NCBI GenBank assembly: GCA_030998225.1
Contig: JAPYXD010000259.1
Location: forward strand, 3,638,501 to 3,702,500
Length of the DNA: 64,000 bases
Source: Diplolepis rosae
Taxonomy: Eukaryota; Arthropoda; Insecta; Hymenoptera; Diplolepididae
Direction: 5' to 3'
The notes under the pieces: model-generated
What the model was told of the DNA's origin: nothing
Databases searched by the model: none
The model's input: only the letters and a program-made list of their open reading frames with translations
In this document: positions 12,934 to 24,679 of the stretch, one piece after another
Position numbering within the stretch: the stretch's first letter is position 1
How the letters are laid out: each line of letters starts with the position of its first letter
Translations under genes and position numbers: made by a program

Positions 12934-13307
12934 TAATACGAAATTTTACCCGAATTTGGTCACGTAATCCGGTTGATTCATGGCCTTAAGACAGTAAATT
13001 TTAATAAATTTTAAATTTAATTTACACAAAATAGTTTGTTTATTTATTTAATGATATTTCTAAATTATATGGAAAATAGTATATAGAACAAAATTTCTGA
13101 AGAAGAAACCATGTATAGCGTAGGGGAATTTTGATAATGAGTATTAAGGCTTCACTACAAGACTTTACTTTAAACTCCGTTTTTCGCAAGTTGTACTTTT
13201 CTGTTTTCTGCAACATATATTTGAATAAAATCTAAAGTTTCTATTTCTATTCTTTCTTATATTATTGATATAAGAATTTTACTACAAACATTTTTTCAAA
13301 TATTTTT
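12934..13307. other. Right part of repeat K and unrecognised DNA
   Basis: 12950-12990 matches 29208-29245 (TTTGGTCACGTAATCCGGTT-like, then CATGGCCTTAAG). The remainder is AT-rich with no gene signal. Confidence 0.4.
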
Positions 13308-13699
13308 CTCTCTAAACCTGAATCAGTGAACGGTCACTGATTTGCAGTGACTATTGAAATTTGACTTATGAATCAGTGAAATAGGTTGAACTCACATATT
13401 GAATCAGTGAAATCATGAGGTGAGAGTAATAAAACCAGCAATGTATTTCAATGATCAATGAACTCGTTTATTTTAGGCTAAACAACACTAAAACGAAATT
13501 ACGTAATTATTGTTATTTTTAAGGGACGATAAATCAGTAAAGTTTAGATGAAAGTTTTGAATTCGCAAATTCCAAAAGTTATGTTCACGTGACGCGGCCA
13601 CTGATTCTTCAGTGTAATCAAATCAGGGCACTGATTCATCAGTTGATATATTTTCACTGATAAAATCAGTGACTATTTCACTGAATCAGGTTTAGAGAG
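13308..13699. repeat. CACTGATT-word MITE, family B copy 1
   Basis: The termini are CTCTCTAAACC and GGTTTAGAGAG. The outer parts carry the same CACTGATT words as family A. The core is different: it contains AATAAAACCAGCAATGTATTT, AACTCGTTTATTTTAGGC and ACGAAATTACGTAATTATT. It shares that core with 15813-16243 and, inverted, with 18604-19010. Confidence 0.75.
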
Positions 13700-14205
13700 T
13701 GGGATATTTTTATTTATTTTTTTATTTGCATCAATTTTTTCAGTCATGCTACTTTATTTTGCATACCCAAAAAGTTGCTACACTTTGTAAGGAACAAAAT
13801 AAGAAAAGAATCCTGATAATTGTTTAAAAATCAAAACAGTTATTCAAAGTAAAAATATGTCAAAAAATGTCCAACTCTCTAAATATGAATCAGTCAAAAT
13901 CTACTGATTATCAGTGAAATTTGACTGATTCAAATAGCTAAAAAGAGTTTACTGTAAATCAGTCAAATTCCACCGATTGCTTCAGTAAAAATAAACTGAT
14001 TTGTGAAAATATTTTTTCCACTGATTTAATTAGTGATAATCAACTGATTTAACAGTGAAATATATTTTTTAACTGGTGAATCAGTGAAGTAAAAATTTGA
14101 CTGATTCAGATTTAGAGAGAGAAGAGTCGAGATTTTTAATTTTAAAATACATAAAAGTGCTAGAATTTATAAAAAAAAAAACCGAATTCTTTCTAAATAA
14201 ACAGA
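13700..14205. repeat. Repeat L copy interrupted by a family A MITE
   Basis: Sequence on both sides of 13875-14119 matches the uninterrupted stretch 36430-36600 (shared words CATACCCAAA, GTTATTCAAAGTAAAAA, ACATAAAAGTGCT). The inserted 13875-14119 segment is a family A MITE in reverse organisation with CTCTCTAAAT and ATTTAGAGAG ends. The 36.5 kb locus thus acts as an empty site. Confidence 0.7.
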
Positions 14206-15247
14206 ACGGAGCGCGAAGCGGGCAGATTTTTGTCCTTCTATTTACCCAGTCACCTTTTTAATGGAAATTTCTACACTAGGAAATGATTTTGGATTGGCTT
14301 TGCGGGAGGCTTGAATCATTGCTAGAAAAAGAGAGAAAAAGAGAGAAAAAGCGATCGACCGACATCGATGCGACGCGTTCTTCGTGTGGTAGAATACATG
14401 TAGCCACTTGAGAGGCGACGTCTCATATGAATAATTTATTAAGGACGTTTATCATCTAGCGCTACCTCTACCTTAGGGCACTTATTGAGGTAATGCCCTA
14501 CGGCTCTTCTTCCAACGATCGAAGGGTTTCTGACACGGCCTGTAATACGAGGGCTATTATTTTAAGCGTTTACTGTGGCGTCACCGTCACCGTCACCGTC
14601 ACATCGAGCTTATCCATCTACATTATTCCAAGATTAACGATAGGAGAACCTAACCAACAAGATGAATTCTTTTAGAGTATTTTCGATCAGTGTTGCCAAT
14701 AAAATGTCCTCACAAAGTAGAAGATTGGTAGAGTAATCGAGGAGAACGGACTTTCCATTCATTATATCCTTAGCCACTGATATACGATATCTTGCCTTCG
14801 CTAATCGACGGTTTATGTGTGAATCAAACCTTCCATTCGAATAAATAAGTAGCTTAGTTCTTGAGACTAATCGACTGGTTTGGTCAACCCAAGATTTCTT
14901 CGCCTCGGCTTTCTGATTTACTTATAAGATAAATCCTAAATGCATCAGTTACAACTTTTCGAGATGTAACTGGATACTTTTTAGAGCCAATTAGTTAAAA
15001 TCGAATTAATTAGGAGTATTTAAGTTCCCTTTTACTTAGTTCCCACCCAGATTCTTAATTTTATAATCTTGTTCTTTCATTATCATGCTTTGAAGATACT
15101 TGGAATTTTTTAAATGTATTTTGAAATGTTGGCTTATTTTCCTTTTTAAATTTAAATTTTGAAAAATTCATCGTAATGAATAAACGTAACTTTTTAGAAT
15201 AATTTTTAGGTCTTTTGCCTGATTAAAAAGAAACAAAAATATTCACT
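14206..15247. other. Unique DNA with a duplicated 100-bp block, no recognised gene
   Basis: 14242-14340 duplicates 10480-10580. Beyond it the sequence is less AT-rich and non-repetitive, including a (CGTCAC)n-like run at about 14578-14602. A 60-codon frame at 14493-14675 covers this run and has no recognisable domain. It could be host non-coding or UTR sequence; nothing specific can be said. Confidence 0.3.
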
Positions 15248-15524
15248 CACGGAGAAACTTTTTATATCAATTTTCACTATAGTATTTTTCAATTTAGGGA
15301 AAAACGTATCACTTTGAGAATTTTTGTTAGTAAAAATACTAAACTTTATAATAATGATATGAAACTTCAGCATAGTTCGTAGAAAAGTTTACTATAGTTT
15401 ATACTAAAATTTCATATCATTATTATAAATTTTAGTATTTTTATTAACAAAAATTCTCAAAGTGATACGTTTTTCCCTAAATTGAAAAATACTATAGTAA
15501 AAATTCATATAAAGTTTCTCCGTG
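15248..15524. repeat. Palindromic MITE with CACGGAGAAA termini (family E)
   Basis: A 277-bp palindrome closely related to 6323-6601. Its flanks are CT at 15246-15247 and CT at 15525-15526, so the 2-bp duplication is not TA in this copy. Confidence 0.85.
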
Positions 15525-15812
15525 CTCAAAAAGCTGTAACTTTCATTTTAATTTCATGTTTTTATGCATTTTAAAAATATTAATTGGTCATTTTACATCG
15601 CTATTCCCTTCTGTTTAGCAAAAAGAAGTTAGCAAGAGTGCAAGAGTCAGTAGTTTTTTACTATTTTTATTCAGTAATTCATTTTCAGCTATTTAGTCAA
15701 TACATTTTGACTTATGGATTTAACTCAATAAACTGAATAATTATAAAAATGAATATTATCTTTTAATCTCTTAATACTAACCAGTAATTTTTCACTAATT
15801 CCAATCAATGTC

Positions 15813-16243
15813 CTCTCTAAACCTGCATCAGTGAACGGCCACAGATTCGCAGTGACTATTCACTAACGGCAGCAGTTATAAGTCTTTCACTGAGAATCAG
15901 TCAAATTCGACTGATGAATCAGTGAAATAGATTGAATTCACTTATTGAATCAGTGGAATCTTCAGGTGGGAATAATAAAACCAGCAATATATTTTAACGA
16001 TCAATAAACTCGTTTATTTTCGTTTAGATTAAACAACCTAAAAAGAAATTACGTAATTATTATTGTGCATATTTATATTTTGTAACGTGTAGATGAAACT
16101 TTTAAATTCGCGAATTCAAAAGTTATGCTCACATGGTGCGTTCACTGATTTCTCAGTGAAATCAAACGAGAGCACTGATTCATCAGTCGATATATTTTCA
16201 CTGATATAATCAGTGTCTATTTCACTGTTTCAGGTTTAGAGAG
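15813..16243. repeat. CACTGATT-word MITE, family B copy 2
   Basis: CTCTCTAAACC and GGTTTAGAGAG termini with TC on both sides (15811-15812 and 16244-16245). Same core and orientation as the copy at 13308. Confidence 0.8.
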
Positions 16244-16339
16244 TCAGATTTTCGATTATACATTCATTTATTTGGACTGTTTTCTCAATGAATGTAAACG
16301 CAAAACATTGATTGCAACCTAGAGAATATTTACTGATTT

Positions 16340-16960
16340 AAATTGTTAGAGAGACCAATTATCTTCAAATTTGATTAATTCATAGTTTTCCATAAAATTT
16401 TTGATCGCACTCTCTAAATCTAAATCAGTATTGTAAAACTATTAATTGAAATACTGCAAAATAGTTAATTTCTGCTTCAGTTACTCTCTAAATCTGAATC
16501 AGTCAAATTTTAATTTGTAGCAGTTCAATTTCTACTTATTTATTTTGTTCTTATTCAATAACCATATTATTAGTAAAAAGTTACTATTTATTAGTAGAAC
16601 TGGTAATGGTCAAACATTTTACCATTCAATAAGTTTTTTTCTAATAGTTGCTGTTTGGTTTTAAAAAATGAATCTTCAAAAATGTCGCAAAGCGTTTTTA
16701 AAAGCTTGCCTTCTAGATCCAAATTAGTCAATATTAACTATTTCAGGATAAAATTGACTAATGCGTAGACCTTTCCACAAATTAGAGGGTGAACGAATCC
16801 CCACTAATTAAAAATTTAGAGAACATAAAACATCAAAAAGTCAGTAACTCATTCCCTTAGTTACTATTTCTAATCACGAACCAAAATTCCTCTAATACGG
16901 GTTAGGAAGTGTGGTTTTACTATTTTATGAGTTACTTTTGACTGAATGGGATTTAGAGAG
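16340..16960. repeat. Decayed family A fragments
   Basis: Termini are recognisable at 16344-16353 (TTAGAGAG-like), 16410 (CTCTCTAAATC), 16484 (CTCTCTAAATC) and 16951-16960 (ATTTAGAGAG). The sequence between has few intact CACTGATT words. These look like old, overlapping insertions. Confidence 0.45.
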
Positions 16961-17471
16961 TTGAAGTACTTTCGAAGTTTCACAAAGGCTAGTGTAAATC
17001 ATTCAAATTAATAGGATTAAATAGAGATCGAAAATCCTCCGATATTGGTCCTTTCAGTTAATGAAACGTGCAATTTTGAACTGCACGAAAAGTCACTATC
17101 ACTACATTCATTCGAACTAATTAAGAGGCAGTTATTATAATAAGCATTTAATTAGATGATCAATGATTATTTCTATTATTTACAATATCCAAATTATTCT
17201 AATCTCATTCTACACAATTTAAATATCAATACGTGAATAGTACACTTTTCATATTTTGGTTAATTGCTTTTTCGTCGATATGAATTAGTGAATGAATTCT
17301 CGCTGAACAATCGACTGATTGAATCATATTATCTGACATATCGGTTAAAAGGAATTAATTTATAGCTAGGAATCAGTACATGTTCAAAATTCGTATAAAA
17401 TACTGAGTAGAATTAGAGAGGTATTTACATTGAATTAATTGACCAGAAAAATTTGAATTAGTAGAAACATA
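16961..17471. other. No gene seen
   Basis: AT-rich, apparently low-copy sequence. No gene or clear repeat boundary is visible. Confidence 0.3.
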
Positions 17472-17744
17472 CTCTCTAAATCTGAATCAGTCAAATTTTT
17501 ACTGATTAAATCAGTGATATGCCTTTTCACTGAATCATCAGTGGAAACAATACTTTTCACTGTTAAATCAGTTAATTTTCACTGTTTAATTAGTAAAAAC
17601 AATATTTTCCACTGTTAAATCAGTCACTTTTCACTGAAGTAATCAGTGAAATTTGACTGATTCGCAGTAACCTCTTTTTAGCTATTTGAATCAGTCAAAT
17701 TTCACTGATAATCAGTAGATTTTGACTGATTCAGATTTAAAGAG
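17472..17744. repeat. CACTGATT-word MITE, family A
   Basis: CTCTCTAAATC at the left and GATTTAAAGAG at the right (one changed base), flanked by TA on both sides (17470-17471 and 17745-17746). One of the better preserved family A copies. Confidence 0.8.
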
Positions 17745-18603
17745 TACTTCTTGAATAGGAACGGTATTGTTTTCATTCAATTTCAATCAGTGACTGGAAT
17801 TCGGAATGGTTCAGTTTCTACCAATTTATTCGTTTTTCATTTGATTAGCATGCACATTACTAGTTATTGTACTGCTAATTGAATTATTAGAATATTAAAA
17901 TTGCAGGGAACAGTAGAAATTTATGAGTTTTGGTAGAAATGCATACAAAAGCAATGATTTGTAAAATAATAATTTTACCATTTAAGAAGATAAACTATTT
18001 TAAGTATCCGAGAAAATTTTAATAAAGATTCCTATAGATCAAATTTCGCGCCAAGCAAAAAAACTTTATAACAATCTTTATATTGATTAATGAGAATAAT
18101 ATCTGTCATGAGCGAACTTTCAGTGCCAATTTATAAAGGGGTTGCGGTTTTTTATTCTTCTACCCTTCGCTCCATTCTTGAAGACAAATGAACTCCTACA
18201 AAGACTCTGTGATCCAAGAAGATATTTTTCTATATAGCTCTCATCTTGCGTGAAACATGTGGTCTAGTTTTTAGGGGTGAAGGATAAAGGAAAATAACCT
18301 AACCACTTTCTTTCATACAAATTTACCTCATTATACAATAAAAAAATCTGTCCGTTGTGCGGGAACATTCTCATTGCGCACTTTGCGCGCAAATGCCAAA
18401 TTTGAGCGCGCGATTCAGTCGTCGCGCTTCACCTTTGGTGTTTAATGTCCTTTAAATATGAGTTGCTAATTTTTTTTATTTTATTGATATTATAATATTA
18501 TTTTATTTCGTATCTCACATATTTTGTATAAATAATTGAATTTTTGAATTTTTATCGCATTTTTTGAAATTTAAACGAAAAATATACATTTTATCAGAAA
18601 CTG
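17745..18603. other. No gene; family D and C repeat pieces
   Basis: Unrecognised AT-rich sequence to about 18340. Family D words follow at about 18345-18440 (GAGCGCGCGATTCA, TCGCGCTTC), then family C at about 18480-18600. Confidence 0.35.
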
Positions 18604-19232
18604 CTCTCTAAACCTGAATCAGTGAAATAGTCACTGATTATATCAGCGAAAATATATCAACTGATGTATCAGTGCCCTGCTTTAATTTCACTGAGGAATC
18701 AGTAAACGCGTCACGTGAACATAACTTTTGAATTCGTGAATCCAAAACTTTCATCTACACTTCACTAATTTATCGTCTCTTAAAAATAATAATAATTATA
18801 TAATTTCGTTTTAGTGTTGTTTAGCCTAAAATAAACGAGTTCATCGATCGTTAAAATATATTGCTGGTTTTATTACTCCCATCTGAAGCTTTCACTGATT
18901 CAATAAGTGAGTTCAATCTATTTCACTTATTCATCAGTCAAATTTCATTGATTCTCAGTGAAAGACTTAAAGCTGCTGCCATCAGTGAATAGCCACTGCG
19001 AATCAGTTAAATTTTCACTGATTTGTCAGTTGAAACAATATTTGTCACGGTTAAATCTGTTAATTTCCACTGATTAATCAGTGAAAATAACATTTTTCAC
19101 TGTTAAATCAGTTAATTTTGACTGCATTAATCAGTGAAACTTGACTGATTCACAGTAACCGCTTTTTAGCTATTTTAATCAGTCAAATTTCACTGATAAT
19201 CAGTAGATTTTGACTGATTCAGATTTAGAGAG
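18604..19232. repeat. Chimeric family B/A MITE
   Basis: The left portion (18604 to about 19000) is a family B element inverted relative to 13308 and 15813, starting CTCTCTAAACC. The right portion (about 19000-19232) is the right half of family A, ending GATTTAGAGAG. TG lies on both sides (18602-18603 and 19233-19234), so the fusion seems to have moved as one unit. Confidence 0.7.
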
Positions 19233-20293
19233 TGCTAGACATAATTTGTAGATTTTATGGAAGCAAAAAAATTTTCATTCTTTCGTTTTTTTCCGTATTT
19301 CACATAATATGGGTAAAAATTTTGAATTTTCTACAGTATTTTTTTTTTGCATTAAAAAGAAAAATATTCGTGCTATATGAAAAAGTGAAAACATTTTCAT
19401 ATTTTTTCGTATCTCGTATAATTTAGCTGGAAAATAGAATTTTGACATTAACTTTTTTCAGTTTCAACAAACGGTATTTTTTTAAATTTTGGTTTAATCA
19501 AAAAAAAAACTTGAACACTGTAAGAAATTTCTATATTAAACTTCCATTACATGTAACGGCAGTTTTTATCAGTACCGCATATTAAATTTAAAATACTATC
19601 ATCTTAAAAAATACAAACTTTAATCATTTTTCTTAATTTTAAAATATTTTGATTGAAAAGTTAATAAATTTAATATGAATGTATATTAATTTATCATAAC
19701 ATACAAATCTATTAATTTTAATTTACCACTTGTATATTAAAGTCTATTAGAATTAATAAGATTTTTAAGAGTGAAGACTAATTATTAGATTCATGAAGAA
19801 AAAAATGCTCTTATTTTTAAAATTTTAATTGGATTTCTCGACCGAAAATTCGAAAAGTGATTTTTTACATAAAACGAATACTTTCTCATTGATGATGAGA
19901 ATATAAAAATCAAATGGAATATAAAATCCCAAATCGTTGAAAAATTGTTCATCTTCAACAAACTCTGTCCAAGTTCAATTCAGTTAATCTGTCGCATATT
20001 TCAGAGAGATTCCTACATTTACTCTTTTTCCCTTCCACCGTGCCATTTTTCATCTCGGTTATTCAATTAATGGATTAGTTATCGCGTGTGGAAATATAGA
20101 TTATTCGTTCAGAGAAAATATCTCTTGGAATAGTTTTTAAAAATTGAAATTAATTCGCCTCAAACAAACTTTCTAAAAAATGTCAACATTTTAATGCCAT
20201 ATTTGCTTTCTTCACAAAGATAGATTTGCTTGAACTCCCAATGGAAATGGAATGAGGAAATATAAATGAAAACATTGCAGATATATATATATA
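19233..20293. other. Family C segment and unrecognised AT-rich DNA
   Basis: 19240-19500 is family C. The rest has no gene signal. A short (AT)n run lies at about 20280-20293, next to the following transposon. Confidence 0.35.
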
Positions 20294-22198
20294 CTGCTGT
20301 GCAAAAGTCGCCGGGCACTTGTTTTTAATCATTCACATAAAAGCTTCTAGTTAATAAAATACTTAAGAATGAATTTTTTCCTTAGAATATCATGGAAGGT
20401 AACAAAATTCTGCATTTAATGATCCCAAAACGAAGTGTTTTAGTTTATTATTAACGAAGATATTGCGAAAAAGTCAAGATTTTAAAGTTTTCTTAAATTT
20501 TAAACAACTTTTGAAACAATTAACACTTTTTAACTTTCCTCAGCTTATTATAGAGGTAAATCTATATTTTCTCGATAGTATTAAATTTAAAATGCTTAAG
20601 TAATTTATTTATTCCTAAAAATGTGAAATTAGCGGCACCCTTTTTTGTATTTTATAGATTTTAATAAATATCACTGATAAGGGCTCCGATATGAGCAGAA
20701 AGTCTAATTAAATCGACTTAATATTTTCTAAACCCTACAGCCAATGCAAACTTACCAAGTATTACTAATTAAAGTTAAAATTTAGAAAAACAAAGTTGTG
20801 AGAACACAAAGGATTCTTATAGTTGAAAAATGGATTTGAAAAATTATAAAAATTGATATGAAAGAAATACAAAACATCATTAAAAAATACAATAAAATTA
20901 TTTTTTAAATTTCTTTCATAAATTTGAAGTTTTATTAATTTTTCCTTCTGAGCCCATATTTTGGTTGCATTTAAGAAAAAATGATTACAATTTACTTGTT
21001 AACATTATTGACATTCTGCGTAAATCTCATTTTGAAATGAGTCATAAAAACTTAGAAAATATTAATTATTTCAAGTTATTCAAAATTTTAAGAAGCTTTG
21101 AATTTTTCTTTTTTTGACAATATCTTCGTTAATAATTGAATAAAACGTTTCATTTTGGGGCCATTAAATGCAGAATTTTATTTATTAGTTTTTTTTTTTT
21201 TCTTTTTTTATTAGTTAGCACAACAATTTTTTTTGTTGGTCTTACTATCTCATTTGTTATCACAAGAACTTGGGTAGTAACACCAACAAAAAAAATTGTT
21301 GTGCTAACTAATAAAATAGCTGAGGCACATTTTACAAACCGAAGTGGTTGGTTTTACTAACCATTTTTTTCAGTGTGGGTTGAAGTTTGTAACGTCTCCT
21401 GTGACGAATTTTTTTTTCGTCATATAATCTCAAAAACGATAAAAAAAATACATAGTAGTGATTTTTGACAAAAACAACAGTTTTTATAGGGAAAATAAAT
21501 TTTTAAGTTAGACAAAAAACAATCTATTTATGGTCTAACACGTTAAATTTGTCGCAAACTAAAAAAGAGACATAAATATGGACTTCGATTTTTGACTGAA
21601 GTCACATAGTCACAAAGTTGCTTTTGTTAAACTTTGCTAATTTTGGTTTCGCTCCGTAATCTCAATTCTGGATTTTTTTTATTGCGGCACTATGTGACTG
21701 CAATCAAAAATCAAAGTCCATGTTTGTTTTTTAGTTTGCGAGATAATTTAACGTGTTAGTCCATAAATAGTTTGTTTTTGTGAAACTTGAAATTTTTATT
21801 TACTGGAAATAATGTTGTTTTGTCAAAAATCACTATTCTGCATATTTTTTATCGTTTTTCAGATCCACTGAAAAAAATGTTTAGTTGAGCCAACTACTTT
21901 CGTTTATAAAATATGCTACAACTATTTTATTACTTAGCACAACAACTTTTTTAGTTAGTGTTACTACCCAAGTTCTTGTGATAACAATTAAGATAGTAAC
22001 ACCAACAAAAAAAGTTGTCGTGCTAACTAATAAAACAGCTGTGGCATATTTTACAAACCGAAGTAGTTGGTTTTACTAAATATTTTTTTCAGTGTCATAC
22101 GACGAAAATAAATATTCGTCACAGGAGACGTCACAAACTTCAGCCCAATTTTTTACCTGAATGTCTAAAAACAAGTGCTCGGGACTAATTCACAACAG
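20294..22198. mobile_element. Tc1-like non-autonomous transposon with nested palindromes
   Basis: Imperfect inverted termini start CTGCTGTGCAAAAGTC at 20294 and end with the reverse complement of CTGTTGTGAATTAGTC at 22198. They are followed inwards by CACTTGTTTTTA on both sides. TGCAAAAGT-type ends are common in Tc1-like elements. Inside, 20400-21180 is a palindrome (CCCAAAACGAAGTGTTTTA against its diverged complement). 21376-22146 is a second palindrome with ends GGGTTGAAGTTTGTAACGTC / GACGTCACAAACTTCAGCCC. No transposase is present. Confidence 0.6.
21866..22094. repeat. Palindromic MITE with CACTGAAAAAAAT termini (family F)
   Basis: Starts CACTGAAAAAAATGTTTAGT and ends ACTAAATATTTTTTTCAGTG, with TC on both sides. 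The interior contains GTTAGCACAACAA and its complement. A related copy without a clear left end occupies about 21185-21375. Confidence 0.7.
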
Positions 22199-23066
22199 TC
22201 TATACCACATTCAAAAAACAGAACTTGAGTTACTAAAAGCTTTAGTCCTGATTGACTGAAAGATCGAAAACTTGACCTCCCCTCATCCTTTCATATCTGT
22301 TATCCAACCCTCAATACAACTTTTTCAGTTGGTGTTACTATCCAAGTTCTTGTGATAACAATTAAGATAGTAACACCAACAAAAAAAGTTGTCGTGCTAA
22401 CTAATAAAACAGCTGTGGCATATTTTACAAACCGAAGTAGTTGGTTTTACTAAATATTTTTTTCAGTGTCATACGACGAAAATAAATATTCGTCACAGGA
22501 GACGTCACAAACTTCAGCCCAATTTTTTACCTGAATGTCTAAAAACAAGTGCTCGGGACTAATTCACAACAGTCTATACCACATTCAAAAAACAGAACTT
22601 GAGTTACTAAAAGCTTTAGTCCTGATTGACTGAAAGATCGAAAACTTGACCTCCCCTTATCCTTTCATATTTATTATCCAACCCTTAATACAACTTTTTT
22701 AGTTGGTGTTACTATCCAAGTTCTTGTGATAACAATTAAGATAGTAACACCAACAAAAAATTTTTTGTGCTAACTAATAAAATAGCTGTGGCATATTTTA
22801 CAAACCGAAGTAGTTGGTTTTACTAAATATTTGTTTCAGTGTCATGCGACGAAAAAAAAATTCGTCACAAGAGACGTCACAAACTTCAGCCCAATTTTTT
22901 ACCTGAATATCTAAAAACAAGTGCTCGGGACTAATTCACAAAAGTCTATATCACATTCAAAAAACAGAACTTGAGTTACTAAAAGCTTTAGTCCTGATTG
23001 ATTGAAAGATCGAAAACTTGACCTCCCCTCATCCTTTCATATCTATTATCCAACCCTTAATACAAC
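21955..23066. repeat. Tandem array of about 373-bp units (three copies)
   Basis: The junction CAGTGTCAT(A/G)CGACGAAAA occurs at 22090, 22464 and 22837, a period of 373-374 bp. Each unit joins the right part of MITE F to the right flank of the Tc1-like element (GTGCTCGGGACTAATTCACA) and a tail with ACTTGACCTCCCC. The array therefore arose after both insertions. Confidence 0.8.
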
Positions 23067-23889
23067 CTCCAATCACCTGCCTACAAACTCGATAACAAAA
23101 AAACTATCCTAAAAGGCTACTTGGAGTATTAGAGATCCAAAGTGCTAAGATCACAATGTATCCCATCAGAAACTTTGTAAATCCATCATTCAAGAACCGG
23201 CGGAAGAATCAAAGATGAGCAACAAAAGGTACACAAACGGGCGATCGGAGCACGCTTCGATAGTCGCGAAGCAGCTGGTCTTTGGGAAAATCGAAGGAAA
23301 CGATAAAAACCTCCCAGGATCGGCCTTGAAAGCCCAAGGGTCCAATCTCAGTATGTGCTTTCGCCTGTAAATAATGAAACCAAGGTGCAAGCAACGAAAA
23401 GGTACTCACGTGGATAGATGAAAAATTGCGGTAAGGTCCCACGAGCTCCTGCACATCGACGACCAGTCTAGATTTTCCCTCTCGCTTCTACCTGACCTCC
23501 GGTAAATGCTAAATCTCACACAATCTCGAACATCACGGCCACCCGCACATTCCACTGCATTTTTCCCATTCCTCAAAGCCTAACTTATTTTCTACAATCC
23601 TAGAGTCGGTTTCGCTCACACCTGCTCGGCGACTTTTAATCCACGTGACTGCACATCCCTGCTGTAAGTATCACCAATTCTCACTTATTTTCACTAATTT
23701 ATCCATTATTCCCAGCACAAAACCCCAGCATCTTTTTAAATTCTCAATTTCAAATGTTCATTAACATTGGAAAAAAGAGACTCTATCATATGGTTAAGAT
23801 TATTTAAAATCGTGGATTTAAAAAACCATAGGAAATCGTAAATCACAAAAGAAAATTAATTTGGAGATTTAAAATAGACGATATATCCG
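23067..23889. other. Low-copy DNA upstream of the GC-rich segment
   Basis: Non-repetitive and less AT-rich than the flanks. Overlapping minus-strand frames at 23190-23454 show no recognisable domain. Possibly host upstream sequence. Confidence 0.3.
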
Positions 23890-24487
23890 ATTTTTCAGGA
23901 GCCGCTCTCAAACGACCGAGTCATCGTGCGGCTTCCGTCTGATAGGAAGGTAGGACTCGCACGCACGCGAACCTGAGGGTAAAAGAGGGTTGAGAAAAAG
24001 GGAGGGGGGAGGGTTGGTGCAGGGAAGGGGGCGCAAGTAACAAGAGAGAGAGAGAGAGACGAATAGCTGTGCCGCGGAAGCGTGAGTAAGGGGGAGGAGA
24101 GAGATAGAAAGAGAGGAAGAGAGAAGAACGAAAGAGGAAGGCCTCGCGGTTTTCCCTGAGATTTCGGCGTGTATCGCAGTCCGGAGCTCGGCTCTTCACT
24201 GATTCCGAGTTGGGCTATGTTACTCGCTGGTGAAAGACTCTGAGTTCTGCGCAGCCGACGACTCACGACCACCGCCACGACCATCATCACCACCACCACC
24301 ATCCAGACCCCAAACCCCCATAGATCCCCCCTAAAGCAACCCCAGCCGTGCTATCCAAGAGCGCCCTGACTGACACTAGCGAGAGAGTTGAGCTAATCTC
24401 GAAGTTGAGCGAATCTTAAGGAGAAAGGGTCGAGGGTTACTCTCTTACCTGTCGGCAGAGTCGAGATGTACTTCTTCAGATCCAAGG
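23890..24487 (+). promoter_or_regulatory. Possible host promoter / 5' exon
   Basis: This is the most GC-rich stretch of the window. It has purine-rich runs (GAGAGAGAGAGAG near 24043), CpG-containing patches, a CACCACCACC tract near 24288, and several short repeats of AGTTGAGC-like sequence. Such GA-rich sequence is common in insect promoters and 5' UTRs. An ATG at 24466 is followed by a short open stretch and then by a possible splice donor (AAG|GTACCA, 24485-24490). That would fit a first coding exon, but no downstream exon can be identified. The minus-strand frame 23895-24302 is low-complexity and not credible. Confidence 0.3.
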
Positions 24488-24679
24488 TACCACTTGAGGG
24501 AGTGCAATTCCGACCCTTCGGTTAATAACATTGCGGTTGGATGCTGGATGCTGGAGCTTTGATGAAGGTAGATTCGTGGTGTTTTGTTTGTTTGTTTGTT
24601 TCGGTACTTTGTGAACTCTGAGGTGCTGTCTGCTCTTATTTTGATAGGGCAGGAAGGGCTTTCGATTCAGAAAGTTCTG
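24488..24679. other. Unrecognised sequence, possible intron start
   Basis: GTTTGTTTGTTTGTTT run at about 24585-24600. It is otherwise non-repetitive. Confidence 0.25.

Noticed and set aside
14493..14675. 60-codon frame with a VTVTVT run
   Set aside because: It reads through a (CGTCAC)n-like simple repeat; no other support.
21136..22079. Hydrophobic reading frames that look like membrane proteins
   Set aside because: They run over the arms of MITE F and its relative; the T-rich arms produce Phe/Leu/Val-rich translations.
23895..24302. Minus-strand frame of 135 codons rich in Ser, Pro and Leu
   Set aside because: Low-complexity translation of a GA-rich region; the region reads better as a promoter or UTR on the other strand.
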